Shown here: piece by piece, positions 11,850 through 22,100 of the stretch | How the letters are laid out: each line of letters opens with the position of its first letter | How positions within the stretch are numbered: the stretch's first letter is position 1 | From: Edaphochlamys debaryana | Taxonomy: Eukaryota > Chlorophyta > Chlorophyceae > Chlamydomonadales | Assembly: GCA_016858145.1 (NCBI GenBank) | Contig: JAEHOE010000085.1 | Coordinates: forward strand, 523,057-587,056 | Length of the DNA stretch: 64,000 bases | Reading direction: 5' to 3' | Translations under genes and position numbers: made by a program | The notes under the pieces: generated by a model | Seen by the model: the letters and a program-made list of their open reading frames with translations, nothing else | Database searches by the model: none | What the model was told of the DNA's origin: nothing

Positions 11850-14225
11850 TCAGCGCGACGCCCTGCACCCCAGCTCGAACTTCCGGGTCGACTCGAGCAG
11901 GGTGGGGTTCTGGCAGATACGGCCAATGTCGGACGACGACAGCAGCGCGCCCTCGAAGTGCGCGTCCTGCGGGCGCGGCAGGACAGGCGTGGTTTGGTGG
12001 AACGTGCAGGTTGAATGGGTCGGACATGCAAGCAAGGACGGAGACGGTGTAATCATTTGGGCGCGCACGGTGAGGCGCCCAGGCATACGGAGCTCAGGCC
12101 CAGGCTACTGGTACTGGCCCGCAACCCTGCCGTCGCCCTCGCCCGCCCCGGTTGCGGTCCCCGTCCCTGCCCGCGTTCTCCCCCTCCTACCCCGCCCCCC
12201 CGCACCTTGAGGTTGGCCCACACGCCGTTCTCGTCCTTTCCGAAGCTGCTCATGGTCAGGATGCTGTTCTCAAATGTGGCGCCCTGGAAGGGTGGAAGGG
12301 GGTGTAGATGGCAGGTTGAGAGGAAGGGGGCTTACAGCACGTCCGGGTCTCCAAACTGCATGTAGGCGGGGTGCAGGGGCCGCGGTGGGCCGCGAGCGGC
12401 CGCACCCGCGCCCACGCTCCGGCCCCACCGCAGTCTGAGCGGGCCCTCCGGCCGCCTTCCCCCCGCCCTAGTAGACCTCCACTCCGCTGCCCAGCATTTG
12501 CCACTTTCCTCAGCCCCACGCCCCCCACCTGCAGGTCCGCTCCGTCGAACTGCGTGGAGTAGAGGTTGGTGTCGGTAAAGTCGGCCCCCGCCAGCTTGGC
12601 GGAGCGGGCGTCCGCGCGGGCGAACCTGGGGGCATTGGGGCACCGAGCCACGGGCAACACGGACATCGGCATCGGTCTCACGGACCGGCCCATCCCACAA
12701 TGGTGCGGGTCTGCGGGACGCGGCTTGCGACACGGGGAAAGTGGATGGGATAAGCCCTCTGCTTGCGGCACCCTTTCTGGACCGGCGGCTCCAAGGCCCT
12801 CCCCAGCAGAGGCCCCGCGATGCTGGCTCACTGGATGCCCGTGAACTTGGCCCCCGTGAAGTCCGCCCGCTGCAGGAACACGCCCGACATGACCTTGCCG
12901 GACTGGGGAGAGGGACGGACAAGGGGGCGAGGGAGAGGCAGGCGGTAGGCGGGCAGCAGAAGGGCGGCTCGTTGCAGAGGCGAGTGGACTGAGGGGACGG
13001 TGAGGCGTCGCCTCCGCCTTCGTTTCGCCCAGAAGGGGTGTCAAACCGCGAGTGAGCTTAAAGTCATGCCCCGTACCCATACCGGGCGAGTTCAAGGCCT
13101 AGATGTTCCTCCCCGGATGGATGAGTGGCACCCTTGATAGGGCGGGGGTCTGCCTCGCCCCATGCACACTCTGTGCATCCACCCAACACGCCGTTCGCTC
13201 CTGCTCGCTTCTTCAACCCCGCACCCCGCCGCACCCCGCTCACCAGGTCCTTGCCGGCAAAGTCGCACTCGCGCACGTCCACGATCGCCTCCACCATGTT
13301 GCCGCCCGACGCCTCCTGCGGGGGTGGTTGGATGCGTGGGCGACACGGAGCGGTTCACAACAGGATGACAGCACAGGCGGCCGGGAGAGGCCCGGCCATG
13401 CGTCCGCCTGACCGCGGCACTCACGGTCTTGCCCAGGGCCCACGGGTGTCCAACGCGTCGCTGTCCCAAATCCCGTGCATGCGCCTCAGCTGCAGGTCTG
13501 CTGCTCAGCCTTGCCCCCATGCCCCGCTCTAGCACCAGCCAACCCACCCTTCCCCCGGGCCCTTGCCCCCGGCCCCGCATTATCCCACCCATCACCCGCA
13601 CCACCACCGCCTGCCCCTGCCTGCCCTCGCACGCGCCTGCGAGAAGGCCGCACGCGTGTCGGCGAACTTGTCCAGCGCCTGCAGCGTGCAGCGCTGGGGG
13701 TCCGAGAAGTCGATGGGCGGCATCTTCTTGCCACCCGCGGCCTGCGCCATGTCGATAGGCGAGCCTGCAGCGCAAGGGGGTGGTGTTGATGCTGTGGGGG
13801 GGGGGGGAGCGGGGCGGGCCTTGCGGGGAGGCAGTGGGGAGCCCCCCTCCCCCCGCTGTCAAGCCCCAGAGGGGCCCCGGACTGTTGTGCATGGACCAGA
13901 CCAGCACGGTGAGCCTTCACGGCTATGCCTAGAGCCAGCTGCCCGCTAACGGCCCGGTGCCCTGCCCGGCGGCCGGCACTTGCTTGGCCACAAGCGACCT
14001 GGGATGCCGGAAAGCCGAAACGCACGAGCCGCACGCACGAGCGATCAGGGCATCCCTACTGCTTCTCCTACCGAGTAGCAGCAAGGAAGCGGCTCCGATG
14101 CTCAGCAGCTTGCTCGCCAGCGCCTTCCCATCCGTTATGGTCGCTTTGCAGATCACAACACGCGAGCCTGCTCGACACCCAAGGCTAGAGGGCTTCGCTA
14201 CACGCTTGGCTGGGAGGGTCTGCAT
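11850..14225 (-). CDS. Thylakoid-lumen pentapeptide-repeat protein (TL17.4/TL15 type)
   Basis: Seven exons give 238 aa: 14225-14072, 13764-13637, 13315-13244, 12902-12832, 12625-12529, 12283-12206 and 11966-11850. The N-terminus is a bipartite thylakoid transit peptide: a basic, Ser/Ala stromal part, then a hydrophobic stretch (SIGAASLLLLG) and an AQA cleavage site. The mature part starts near MPPIDFSDPQRC and then runs through A(D/N)LXX-type pentapeptides such as ADFTGAKFTG, ADFTDTNL and ADLQGATF, forming a right-handed quadrilateral helix. It ends ICQNPTLLESTRKFELGCR, close to the end of plant lumenal TL17.4 proteins. Role unknown in plants; photosynthetic lumen location is inferred. Intron 2 appears to have a GC donor. 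The first ATG after the upstream stops is at 14225. Confidence 0.88.
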
Positions 14226-14632
14226 CTTGCTTTTGAGGTTGTCTGTAAGCCGATGTGCGGATGCGAGCAGTCTGGACCGAATGTGCCGCAAAAGTATGTA
14301 TGCAGCAGCTTACAGGTGTCCGGGAGGTGCACTACTGCGGATGGAGCCGGACGGGGAAGATAAGGGTTGCAACTCCGACATGGGTTGCGACCACACGTTT
14401 CCCCTGCCTCCCGCCGTTCCCCCGGGGCACGCCACCCCCGCCTCGCTCACAGGCCCACCTGAGCCCCTTCCCCTTCAGCAAAAGCAGCAACTATGCTTGC
14501 GCCAACTGTGCAGCAACCTACGGTGATTAGGCCAGCCGCCCCTGTATCCGCGTGACCCACTGTCTCGCCATTCGGGAATGCCGTGCCATGCCTCCGTCCG
14601 CTGACTATCCACGACACGAACTAAACCGGCTC
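14226..14632. promoter_or_regulatory. Short spacer: 3' flank of the Gly-rich gene and promoter of the lumenal gene
   Basis: Only 407 bp separate two genes on the same (minus) strand. A minus-strand TGTAA at 14314-14310 fits the end of the upstream Gly-rich transcript, leaving under 100 bp before the lumenal gene's ATG. Confidence 0.5.
14310..14314 (-). terminator. Candidate TGTAA poly(A) signal for the Gly-rich gene
   Basis: Minus-strand TGTAA about 320 nt past the stop at 14633. Confidence 0.45.
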
Positions 14633-17600
14633 TCAGCCCCGCAGCAGGTTGTCCAGCAGGCCGCATGTAGAGAGCACACTCGTGGTTGCCTCAGCGCGTG
14701 CCGAGGAAGCGAAGACGCCTCCGCCGCAGATGGCCTCCGCCCGGGCGCGAGCCGTGGTGAGGGTCACACAGCCCCTGCGGGGAAGGCAGGGCAAGGGGGA
14801 AAGGGCAGCCTGGGAACCCTCAAGGGCGCGAGACTAAAGTTTGTGCCATTGCGCCACCCCATGACCCCCGCCTCCAACGCACTGCTGACATCAATTGCTT
14901 GCCCTGATGCGCTGCCCCGCGCCTCCTCTAGGCTCCCACGTCCGCCGCGTTGCCACCTTGCCCTGCCAAAGGTAGGCCCACCCGCCTGCGGTCGATCGTG
15001 ATGGCGTACGCGTACGACTCGGAGTAAGCCACGGCCACGTCACCGCCCTGCAGTAGCCAGCAGGGGGTAGGGACAGCGCAGTGGTCACGCATGCAGAGCG
15101 AGACCTACCGCAGCAGCCCTCGCACTCAAGGGCTTGCATCAGGACTGACCCGAGCACAGTAGCTTGATGCAGTCTCCCCTGTCTGGGATAGGTATCGAGT
15201 TCGGGTGCGCACGCATATACCTCGCAGAAGGCAACTGCAGTGGCCTCCACCAGTGCGGCCTCCTGGTCCCCTCCGGCGGCATAGGCCTGAGCGTGCACGC
15301 GGGGGCAGGGTGAGAGTTTTTTGGGGCAGTGTTTCGAAAACCTTTAGAGCCCCTCCATTCCATAGTACCCACACGGGTACCTGCCAGCCTACCCTCGTAA
15401 TTTCCCAGTACCCGGGCGCCGAAGGCGCCCAAACCGCGGGGGGGTCCGGGGGGGCGGCTCCCCCCCCCGGCAAAATTTGCGCAATATGGGTATCAAATTG
15501 CACGATTTTCGCTGTAGATCTCTACGTAAGGAGGGCTGAGAGTGTCAACTAATGAGCTACGCAACAAGGCTGAAAGAAGGCTCAACAGCCCCGCCTGACC
15601 CAGTCTGGCCCACCAGCCCAGCAGGAAGCACAATAAAATCAGCGGCATCCGTTGTTCAGTGCGTTGTTTGAGCTAGCCACCGGTTCAGTGCGTTTGGCAT
15701 GCGTTGTTTGAGCTAGCTGGAACCACAGCTGCGGTCTGCCGGCCGCCCGGAAAGAACGACGTGGGCCTAGTGTTGCCCAGGACTTAAGGCTCAGGGTTTG
15801 GAGCCATAGCTATGACATGTGTCTAGGAGTGATCAAGCGGTGGCGAAGACGCGAAGGAAAAGAAACTGTGGAAAGTTGTGGCTGGTCGCGTGGTCGTGCC
15901 GTGCGGCCCTCCCCGCTTCCCCCGTCCGGAGCCCCGACACCCGGGCCCCGCCCCCGGCCCCGTTTCGCCCAAGCCGCCCGGGTACTAGCCGGGGGTAGCC
16001 AACAGTTTTATAGTACCCGTGCGGTTACTGGGGGCCGTCCGAGTTATATTTTGGTACCCGTGCAGAAAAGCCCGAATTGTTTTCTCAGTACCCGATCGGG
16101 TACTAGTACCCGATTTTCGAAACACTGCAATTTGGGGGTGTCAAGTGCGGAAAGCGGCGGGAAATGAAAGGATTCCGCGCGTGGTGGCCCGGGTCCCCGG
16201 CCGCCAAGAAAAAGTCAATGCCCGCTATGCCCAATGCAGTGCGCTCCCTCTCGATCCCCATACATCAACGCCTGCCTGGCTCGCACACCCACGCTAGCCA
16301 CCTCACCGTGGCGAAGGAGCGGCCGTACGCCTGTACGGCCGACTGGCCTCCCTGGTTGATGGCTCGGCCCACGGCCAGCGCAAAGGGGTTGAGCGTGCCG
16401 CGGGTGCGCGCCTCAGCGAAGGCGGAGGCCTGTGGAGGTCATGCAAGCAGGGGCGGGGAGCGGGGGGGAGGATTGGGGCCATGGAGGGCGAGATGGAGGG
16501 TGAGTTGCGCTCATCAAGTGCCAGCGTCGCGGCGGCGGGGTTATCGGCAAGAGCCCCTGGCGCGCACCTGTGCGATGGCGAACGTCTGAACGGTGCCGCC
16601 GCTGACGGAGGAGACGGCCGCGTTGGCCAGGGCGGTGGCGGCGGCGGCGGTGTCCAGGGCGGCGGCGACGGCGGAGACGGCGGCCACGGACTGGGTCTTG
16701 CCTTGGCCCAGGGCCTGGGGCGCGTGGGTGGAATCAGGTGGAAGGCAGGGAGTACGGCGTGTGTGAGGCATCAGCAACACGCGATGGTCCGACCGGTTGG
16801 TACCGCATGCAGTTGCGCAGTCCGTTGCTTGGCCGCATGGCAAAGCCATCTGACACCCTCGAGCCTCGACCCCCGCAAGGCTTTGAGTTCGGACCTCGCC
16901 CCCTCGGCCCCCGCAAGCCCTCCCTCCCTTGGCCCCCGCCCCACCTGCACCAGGGCGGTCCCCGACGCAGAGGCGTCGCCCTCCTTGGACGTCTGCACCA
17001 GCGCCTGGGCGGCGGCGTTGGCGTCGCCGCCGCCCAGCAGCAGGCCGCGGATGGTGCCCACGCGGTCGCCGCCACCGCCGCCGGTGGACGTGGTGCTGCC
17101 ACGGTTGTCATTGTTGTTGTTGTTGGTGGTGGTGCCGCCGCGGTCATTGTTGTTGTTGCGGTCATTGCTGCCGCCGCCGCCGCCGCTGCGCCCGTTGCTG
17201 GAGGTCTCGCCGCGGTTGTTGTCCCGGCCGCCGCCGCCGCCAGGGTTGTTGTCATTGCCGCTCCCACCGCCGCCGCCGCCGCCACTGCCGCCGAGGTTCA
17301 GGCCAGGGATGAGGGAGCTTATGTCGCCACCACCGCCGCCGCCACCACAGTTACCGCCGGCGTTGCCCCCGCTGTTGCCGCCGTTGTTGCCACCGCGGCC
17401 GCCGCCGCCGCCAGAGGAGCCGCTGTTGCCGCCGCCATTGCTGCCACCGCCGCCGGTGCCGCCGATGCTGAAGCCGCCCAGACCCGGCAGCCCGCCAACG
17501 CTCCCGCCACCACCGCCGGCCCCGGCCCCGCCCCCGCCACCAGCACCAGCTCCGCCACCGCCACCGAGGCCGGGGAGTCCGCCACCGCCACTGCCACCGC

Positions 17601-17976
17601 CGCCACCGCTTCCGCCACCGTTTCCGCCACCGCCGCCGCCAAAGCTAAAGCCGGGCAGCTGCAGGAGCTTGCGGCCGCCGCTGCGGCGGCACGACGCGCT
17701 GAGGCCCTCGTCGTCATAGTTTGCGGCCGTGAGGGGCGGGAGCACTGCCTCCGACGACCCGTGGGACCCTGCGCTCGCGACGTCCACAACGTTGAGAACG
17801 CTCAGGTGCGAGTCCTCCGCGCCGCCGGGCGCGTTGCGGCGGCTGGCCTCGACCCAGCGAGAAGCCACGTCGTCGACGCGGCTGGCGGCGGCGGGGCCGG
17901 CGCACGCGAGCAGCAGCAGGGCCAGCGCCGCGGCTGCAGCAGCGGGCGCTGCCGTGCGGCTGCGGCGCAGCGCCAT
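14633..17976 (-). CDS. Secreted Gly-rich, silk-like Ala-rich protein
   Basis: I do not recognise a named family. Six exons give 523 aa: 17976-16945, 16714-16568, 16429-16307, 15286-15221, 15047-14986 and 14774-14633. Residues 1-31 are a textbook signal peptide (basic start, Ala/Leu core, AAAS cleavage). Residues about 110-310 are nearly pure Gly with Ser/Asn and LPGLGG units. The rest is Ala-rich with spaced Tyr/Phe/Glu/Gln, for example ASAFAEARTRG, AYSESYAYAI and ARARAEAICGGG, resembling silk or wall-protein repeats. A cell-wall or extracellular-matrix role is inferred from the secretion signal and composition. Intron 3 (15287-16306) carries a transposon-like insertion; intron 5 needs a GC donor to stay in frame. 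The first ATG directly before the signal peptide was chosen as start. Confidence 0.75.
15326..16128. mobile_element. Non-autonomous DNA-transposon-like element inside an intron
   Basis: A perfect 15-bp inverted repeat bounds about 803 bp: GCAGTGTTTCGAAAA at 15326-15340 and its reverse complement at 16114-16128. Just inside both ends are several AGTACCCG-type words in both orientations (for example 15362-15380, 15409-15416, 16012-16060, 16087-16112), as in subterminal transposase-binding repeats. There is no long open frame with transposase motifs, so it looks non-autonomous. The flanks share TTTGGGG, but a clean target-site duplication could not be fixed. The CAGTG end is hAT-like, but the family is not certain. 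Confidence 0.65.
15661..15717. repeat. Direct repeat inside the intronic element
   Basis: The 17-mer GCGTTGTTTGAGCTAGC occurs exactly at 15661-15677 and 15701-15717, a period of 40 bp, with related flanking GTTCAGTGCGT words. Confidence 0.85.
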
Positions 17977-19149
17977 TGGCGCGTAGTTATACACTAGCGC
18001 TAGGACGGAGTGCGGGTTGCTAGCTACGGGTGAGCGAGGGAGTGCCGAGAGGCCTGGCCTTCGCCGTGAGGGGAAGAAGGGGCAGCGTTCCGACCGGCGC
18101 CAAGGGTCGACTCTGGGCAGCCAGGCCCACGACCTGCTTATGTGCGTTACGGGCAGCAGCTGCACACAGTTTCTCGCAGCTCGACCCAGCTGGTCCTCGC
18201 TCCATGCGCCGAAACCTGGATCCGTGCCACGTGCCCCTCAACCCCCGGCGATGACGCCGTGGCCCCCCCTTGCCCTCGAAGGGCCACCGTCCCGCGTGTC
18301 TCCCCCTCGCCGCCCCACCAGCTAAAGCACGACATCAGAGCGACGCCTCGAAAAGGCGACCAGAGGTTGGAGCTGAGGGGAGGCTTCGAGCTAGCGGGGC
18401 TGGTGGTGTGACCCGGGACTGGAAGCCCAGCCACGCCTGCGGGCGCCTGCTTGCGCGCGGTGGGCGAGAAGGAAGGCACGCACATGCCAGCAGAGGGCTA
18501 GGAACGCGCAGCAGCACGTTATATCCTCCTCCTGAACGGGGAGGGACCCGAAGGTCCGGTCCTGATCAGGGCAGCCCTCAAGTATCCGACCAAGAGACCC
18601 TGCGGTACAGGCTGCTGCAAGGGCGCGGGGAAGACAGAGTTGCCAGGGCGGTGGGGCATTGGGGCAACGCCCGCGGCGAGCCCGGGGAGCTGGCGTGGAA
18701 GGCGCTGGGGTCCTCATAGATGACGGGGCGTAGACGCTGGAGGATACCGACGGGCATCGGGTCGGGGCGGAGGGGGAACCCGCCAAAGTCACGCTCGGCT
18801 GGCACGCACGCCAACGTACGTAAAGGTGTGAACGCTGTCTGACGCGTGGTCTGACCGCTTTGCATCACCAAGCGATTAAGCACTGACTTATGCCGAGTGA
18901 TGCCTGAGCGTGTGCTCGCGGCTCAACTGCGCTCGGAGCCGTGCACGTTCGATTGCCGCCGGTCGCCCATGCAGTCCACCTCCAGGGGCACATACAGGGT
19001 ATTCAATTCAGCACTTGCCTTACCTCATTTTAATTGGCTTGACACTTGAGGCCACGTGAAGGGCGCGCGACATACGTACGCTTGGACCCAGCATGCTCGC
19101 AAGCGAACACTGCTAGCCAAATGAGCACATAGTAGGTCGGTATGCCGAA
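17977..19149. promoter_or_regulatory. Divergent spacer between two secreted-protein genes
   Basis: About 1.17 kb separates the minus-strand Gly-rich gene from the plus-strand gametolysin-RCC1 gene. Both encode secreted proteins, so a shared regulatory region is possible. No clear TATA box or known element was identified. Confidence 0.45.
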
Positions 19150-22100
19150 ATGATGGAACTTGCCGTGGCGCGGCGCTCGGCATCGCTGGGAGTCGGCATC
19201 CTGCTCGCGCTCTTGCTTGCCTTAAGCCCTGTCGCGGTCGTGGCACAAGGTACGGAGGCCAATGAGGTAGCACGCGAGCACGATAGGGTGCCGCATACCT
19301 CTCAGTCACACGGCGGCCCAACCGCCCAACCCGAGGCCGACGGCGCAAAGGCCGCCGTGCCCCGGCCAGCACTCATCACGGGCAGTACCCGGGAGCACCT
19401 AACCTCCATAGCCGCTATCCATGGGATCGGTAGAGCCTTTCCAGCTAGGGTTGTGCGGGCTTGGTGCTCAGGGGTAGAGGGGTGGAAGGTGGCGAGTAAC
19501 GTGTCACGGGATCGGGGCCCGCCTTGGGCCCAACATGCCCGCAAGCAGGGGCCCGTTTCGCAAACGCCAAACCCCGCCCATAACCGAAGCTTTTGACTTT
19601 CAAAGAGGGCCAGACCAACTCTACCTCCTGCTAGCCGCACTGCACTTCTACGTAATACCCGGTGATCCTACCCCGGCCAGGCCCACCCAAGCCGCCCCAG
19701 CCTCGTCCGCCCTCACCTCTGGCCTCGAGTCGCCCGCCATCGCCCCCGCTCAGGTTTGTATATCCACCAGTGGACGCTAGCTGCTGCTGCTGTGGCTAGC
19801 CGGATGATCACTCGTAGGAACGGGGGAAAGGGCAGTGCCGCTCTCTCTCTCGTGTCCTGATGATGAAACGGGGGCAAGGACAGCGCCGCTCGATCAATCG
19901 AACCCGGTTATTAGAACTGACGCTTACTAATGAATGATCCATGCATCCGCAGGACGCCATCGCCGCCCAAGCCCCCCAGTCCGCCACGGCCGCCTTCACC
20001 CCCTCGGCCGCCGCCCCGGCCGGTTCCGCCACGGCCCCCAGCCCCCCAACCGAGCCCACCAGGGCCCCCGAGACCACCATTCCATCCCCCCTCGCCGCGA
20101 CCCCCACCCAGACCCCCCTCGCCGCCCCGTCCGCCCCTCCCGCCTTCACCCCCACGTCCCCCGTCTCCAAGGTGTGCATTGCTGATGTTGGATTGGCCCA
20201 CATTGGCTGAGCTTGCCTGCTAGGAGCAGTACGAGCCCCTGGGTGGGAGGAGCCAGCAGGCTTCAGTTATGGTGGAGCAAGACAAGGGTGCGTGGCGTAG
20301 ACGTTGAGAGAATGACTTACCCGCCCGCTTTCCGTCCTGCGCCCATGCAGGCCCCCCAGACCCCCCTCGCCACCGCTGTTCCCAGGGCCCAACATCACCC
20401 TGCAGGCAAGTGACACTCCTGCGGTGCTGTCGGGGGCGAGGGGCGCGGCGGGGCTATGGCTGGGGGCGTGGCTAGCGGGGGCGGGACACACCTAGCTTTG
20501 CAGTCTGCCCTGCCTCTGGTGTACCAAGCACATCTCTCGGCACCGTACCATTCCCCTCCTGCGGTACCAGGGCATTCTACAGTCGTACAACACGCATGCG
20601 CGGGAGCAGTGGCTGCTGACTCGCGAGTCGGACGGGGCACTGTACGAGCTGCTGTCGGGGCCTCCTCGGGATGCGAGCACGGGTCTGGCACTGCCTGCCG
20701 GAGCCACCGTGAACCTGGTGGGACTGCCTGCGGCAAAGAACGGTGCATGTGTATCGCAGCGGGAAAGCAGAGAGGCCCTGGGCGGGCAGGGCATTTGTGT
20801 TGCCTGGGCGTAGACGACGTGCGATGCGGGTTGCGGGATGTATCGTGATGCGGCCCCCTTTTGGCTGGGCTCGAAGGTCTCCACCGTATCCTGCAGCCCT
20901 CTTGACGACCAGCGTCTTGTGCTGACCCCCGCTTCCGGGTGTTCGACCTACCGGAGCGTGACGCTTACCATTTTCCGTGCGCCGCCGTGGCCCACAGACC
21001 TGCGTCACCGCCATCAACCTCGACGGGGTGTGCCTCAACAGCACCCAGGCGGTCCTTGTGTGAGCAACTGGCATGGGGATAGGTGCACGGTGCACGGCGC
21101 GCGGCAGGGTATGTCGCATGCGGCCTTGCCCTCCTGCATCCTCCCACAGCTCCCAGTCCCCTTGATGCCATACTAAACTCCTTTTTGGGCCGAGCCCCCG
21201 GCGCGGAGCGCCAGCCGGGGGGCCTGCGTCACACGTGAACATGCGATTCACGCCTAGTCCGCTATGCCACAAGCTTAAGTTTCCTTATCCCTATCGCTTG
21301 TAATTGAGAGCAGGGAAACTTATCGACCCTACGCGAACTCAACATGTTGGCAAGGCAGTCGCACCAGCTCGCACCCATAGCCCAAAGAGCAATTCGGACA
21401 TTTGTTTCGATAGACACCTGACACTTTGAAGCTAAGAGCGAGGTAGTTTCGACAAGTTTGGGCACGGCTGTTGCGAGAATGGCTGTGGTGCCGACTTCGG
21501 AGTCGGCGACCAACCTCGCCGACCAAGCCCGGACCGAGCGCGATGTTGCTATCGTACCTTCTGCAACTCTAATCCGTCGAGGAGGAAGTACGGCAACACT
21601 TTGTCGCCGGTCGGCGTGGAAATGTGTTCCGCCCCCGCGTCCCTCCTCGGCCCCCTGTCCCCCCGAAGCTTCGCGCAGAGCGCGCCACACGGCCCCGCTA
21701 GGCACCGAGCCTGCACGCATATACCGCTGCCCAGACATTCTAGGGCTCAGCCCTTTTTCCAGCTTTGAGGAAGCTGACACCCATCTTGTCAACCGCTCTC
21801 CACTGCCTTCCGTTCCGCAGGCGGAGCCCCGCCACCGTGCCGTCCTCCCAGCTGCGCATCTCCCTCCTCGTGGTTATCATCAGCATTGCGCCCTCGCCCG
21901 ATTGCTCAGGCGGCGGGGCCGACCCGACGCGCGTGCAGGCCGCGTTCTGGAGCCCCGGGGGCTACGCGGCGCAGCTGGCCAATTGCAGCTACGGCAGCGT
22001 CACGCTGGTCCGGACGGGCTTCCGGGTAGGAGGGGCGAGCGAGGATGGGCGGAATGCGGGGCTCGGAGCAAGGCCAGGGGCGGCTGCACCAGCGGCTGGG

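Noticed and set aside
14225..14291. Longer N-terminus for the lumenal protein
   Set aside because: The upstream codon is TTG, not ATG; the ATG at 14225 starts a normal transit peptide.
16481..17719. 412-codon plus-strand Pro/Ala-rich open frame
   Set aside because: It is the antisense of the Gly-rich exon; the minus strand has the signal peptide, splice sites and stop.
19934..20210. Ala/Thr/Pro reading of exon 3 in another frame
   Set aside because: The frame giving [16 protein letters not shown] units is the one continuous with exons 2 and 4.
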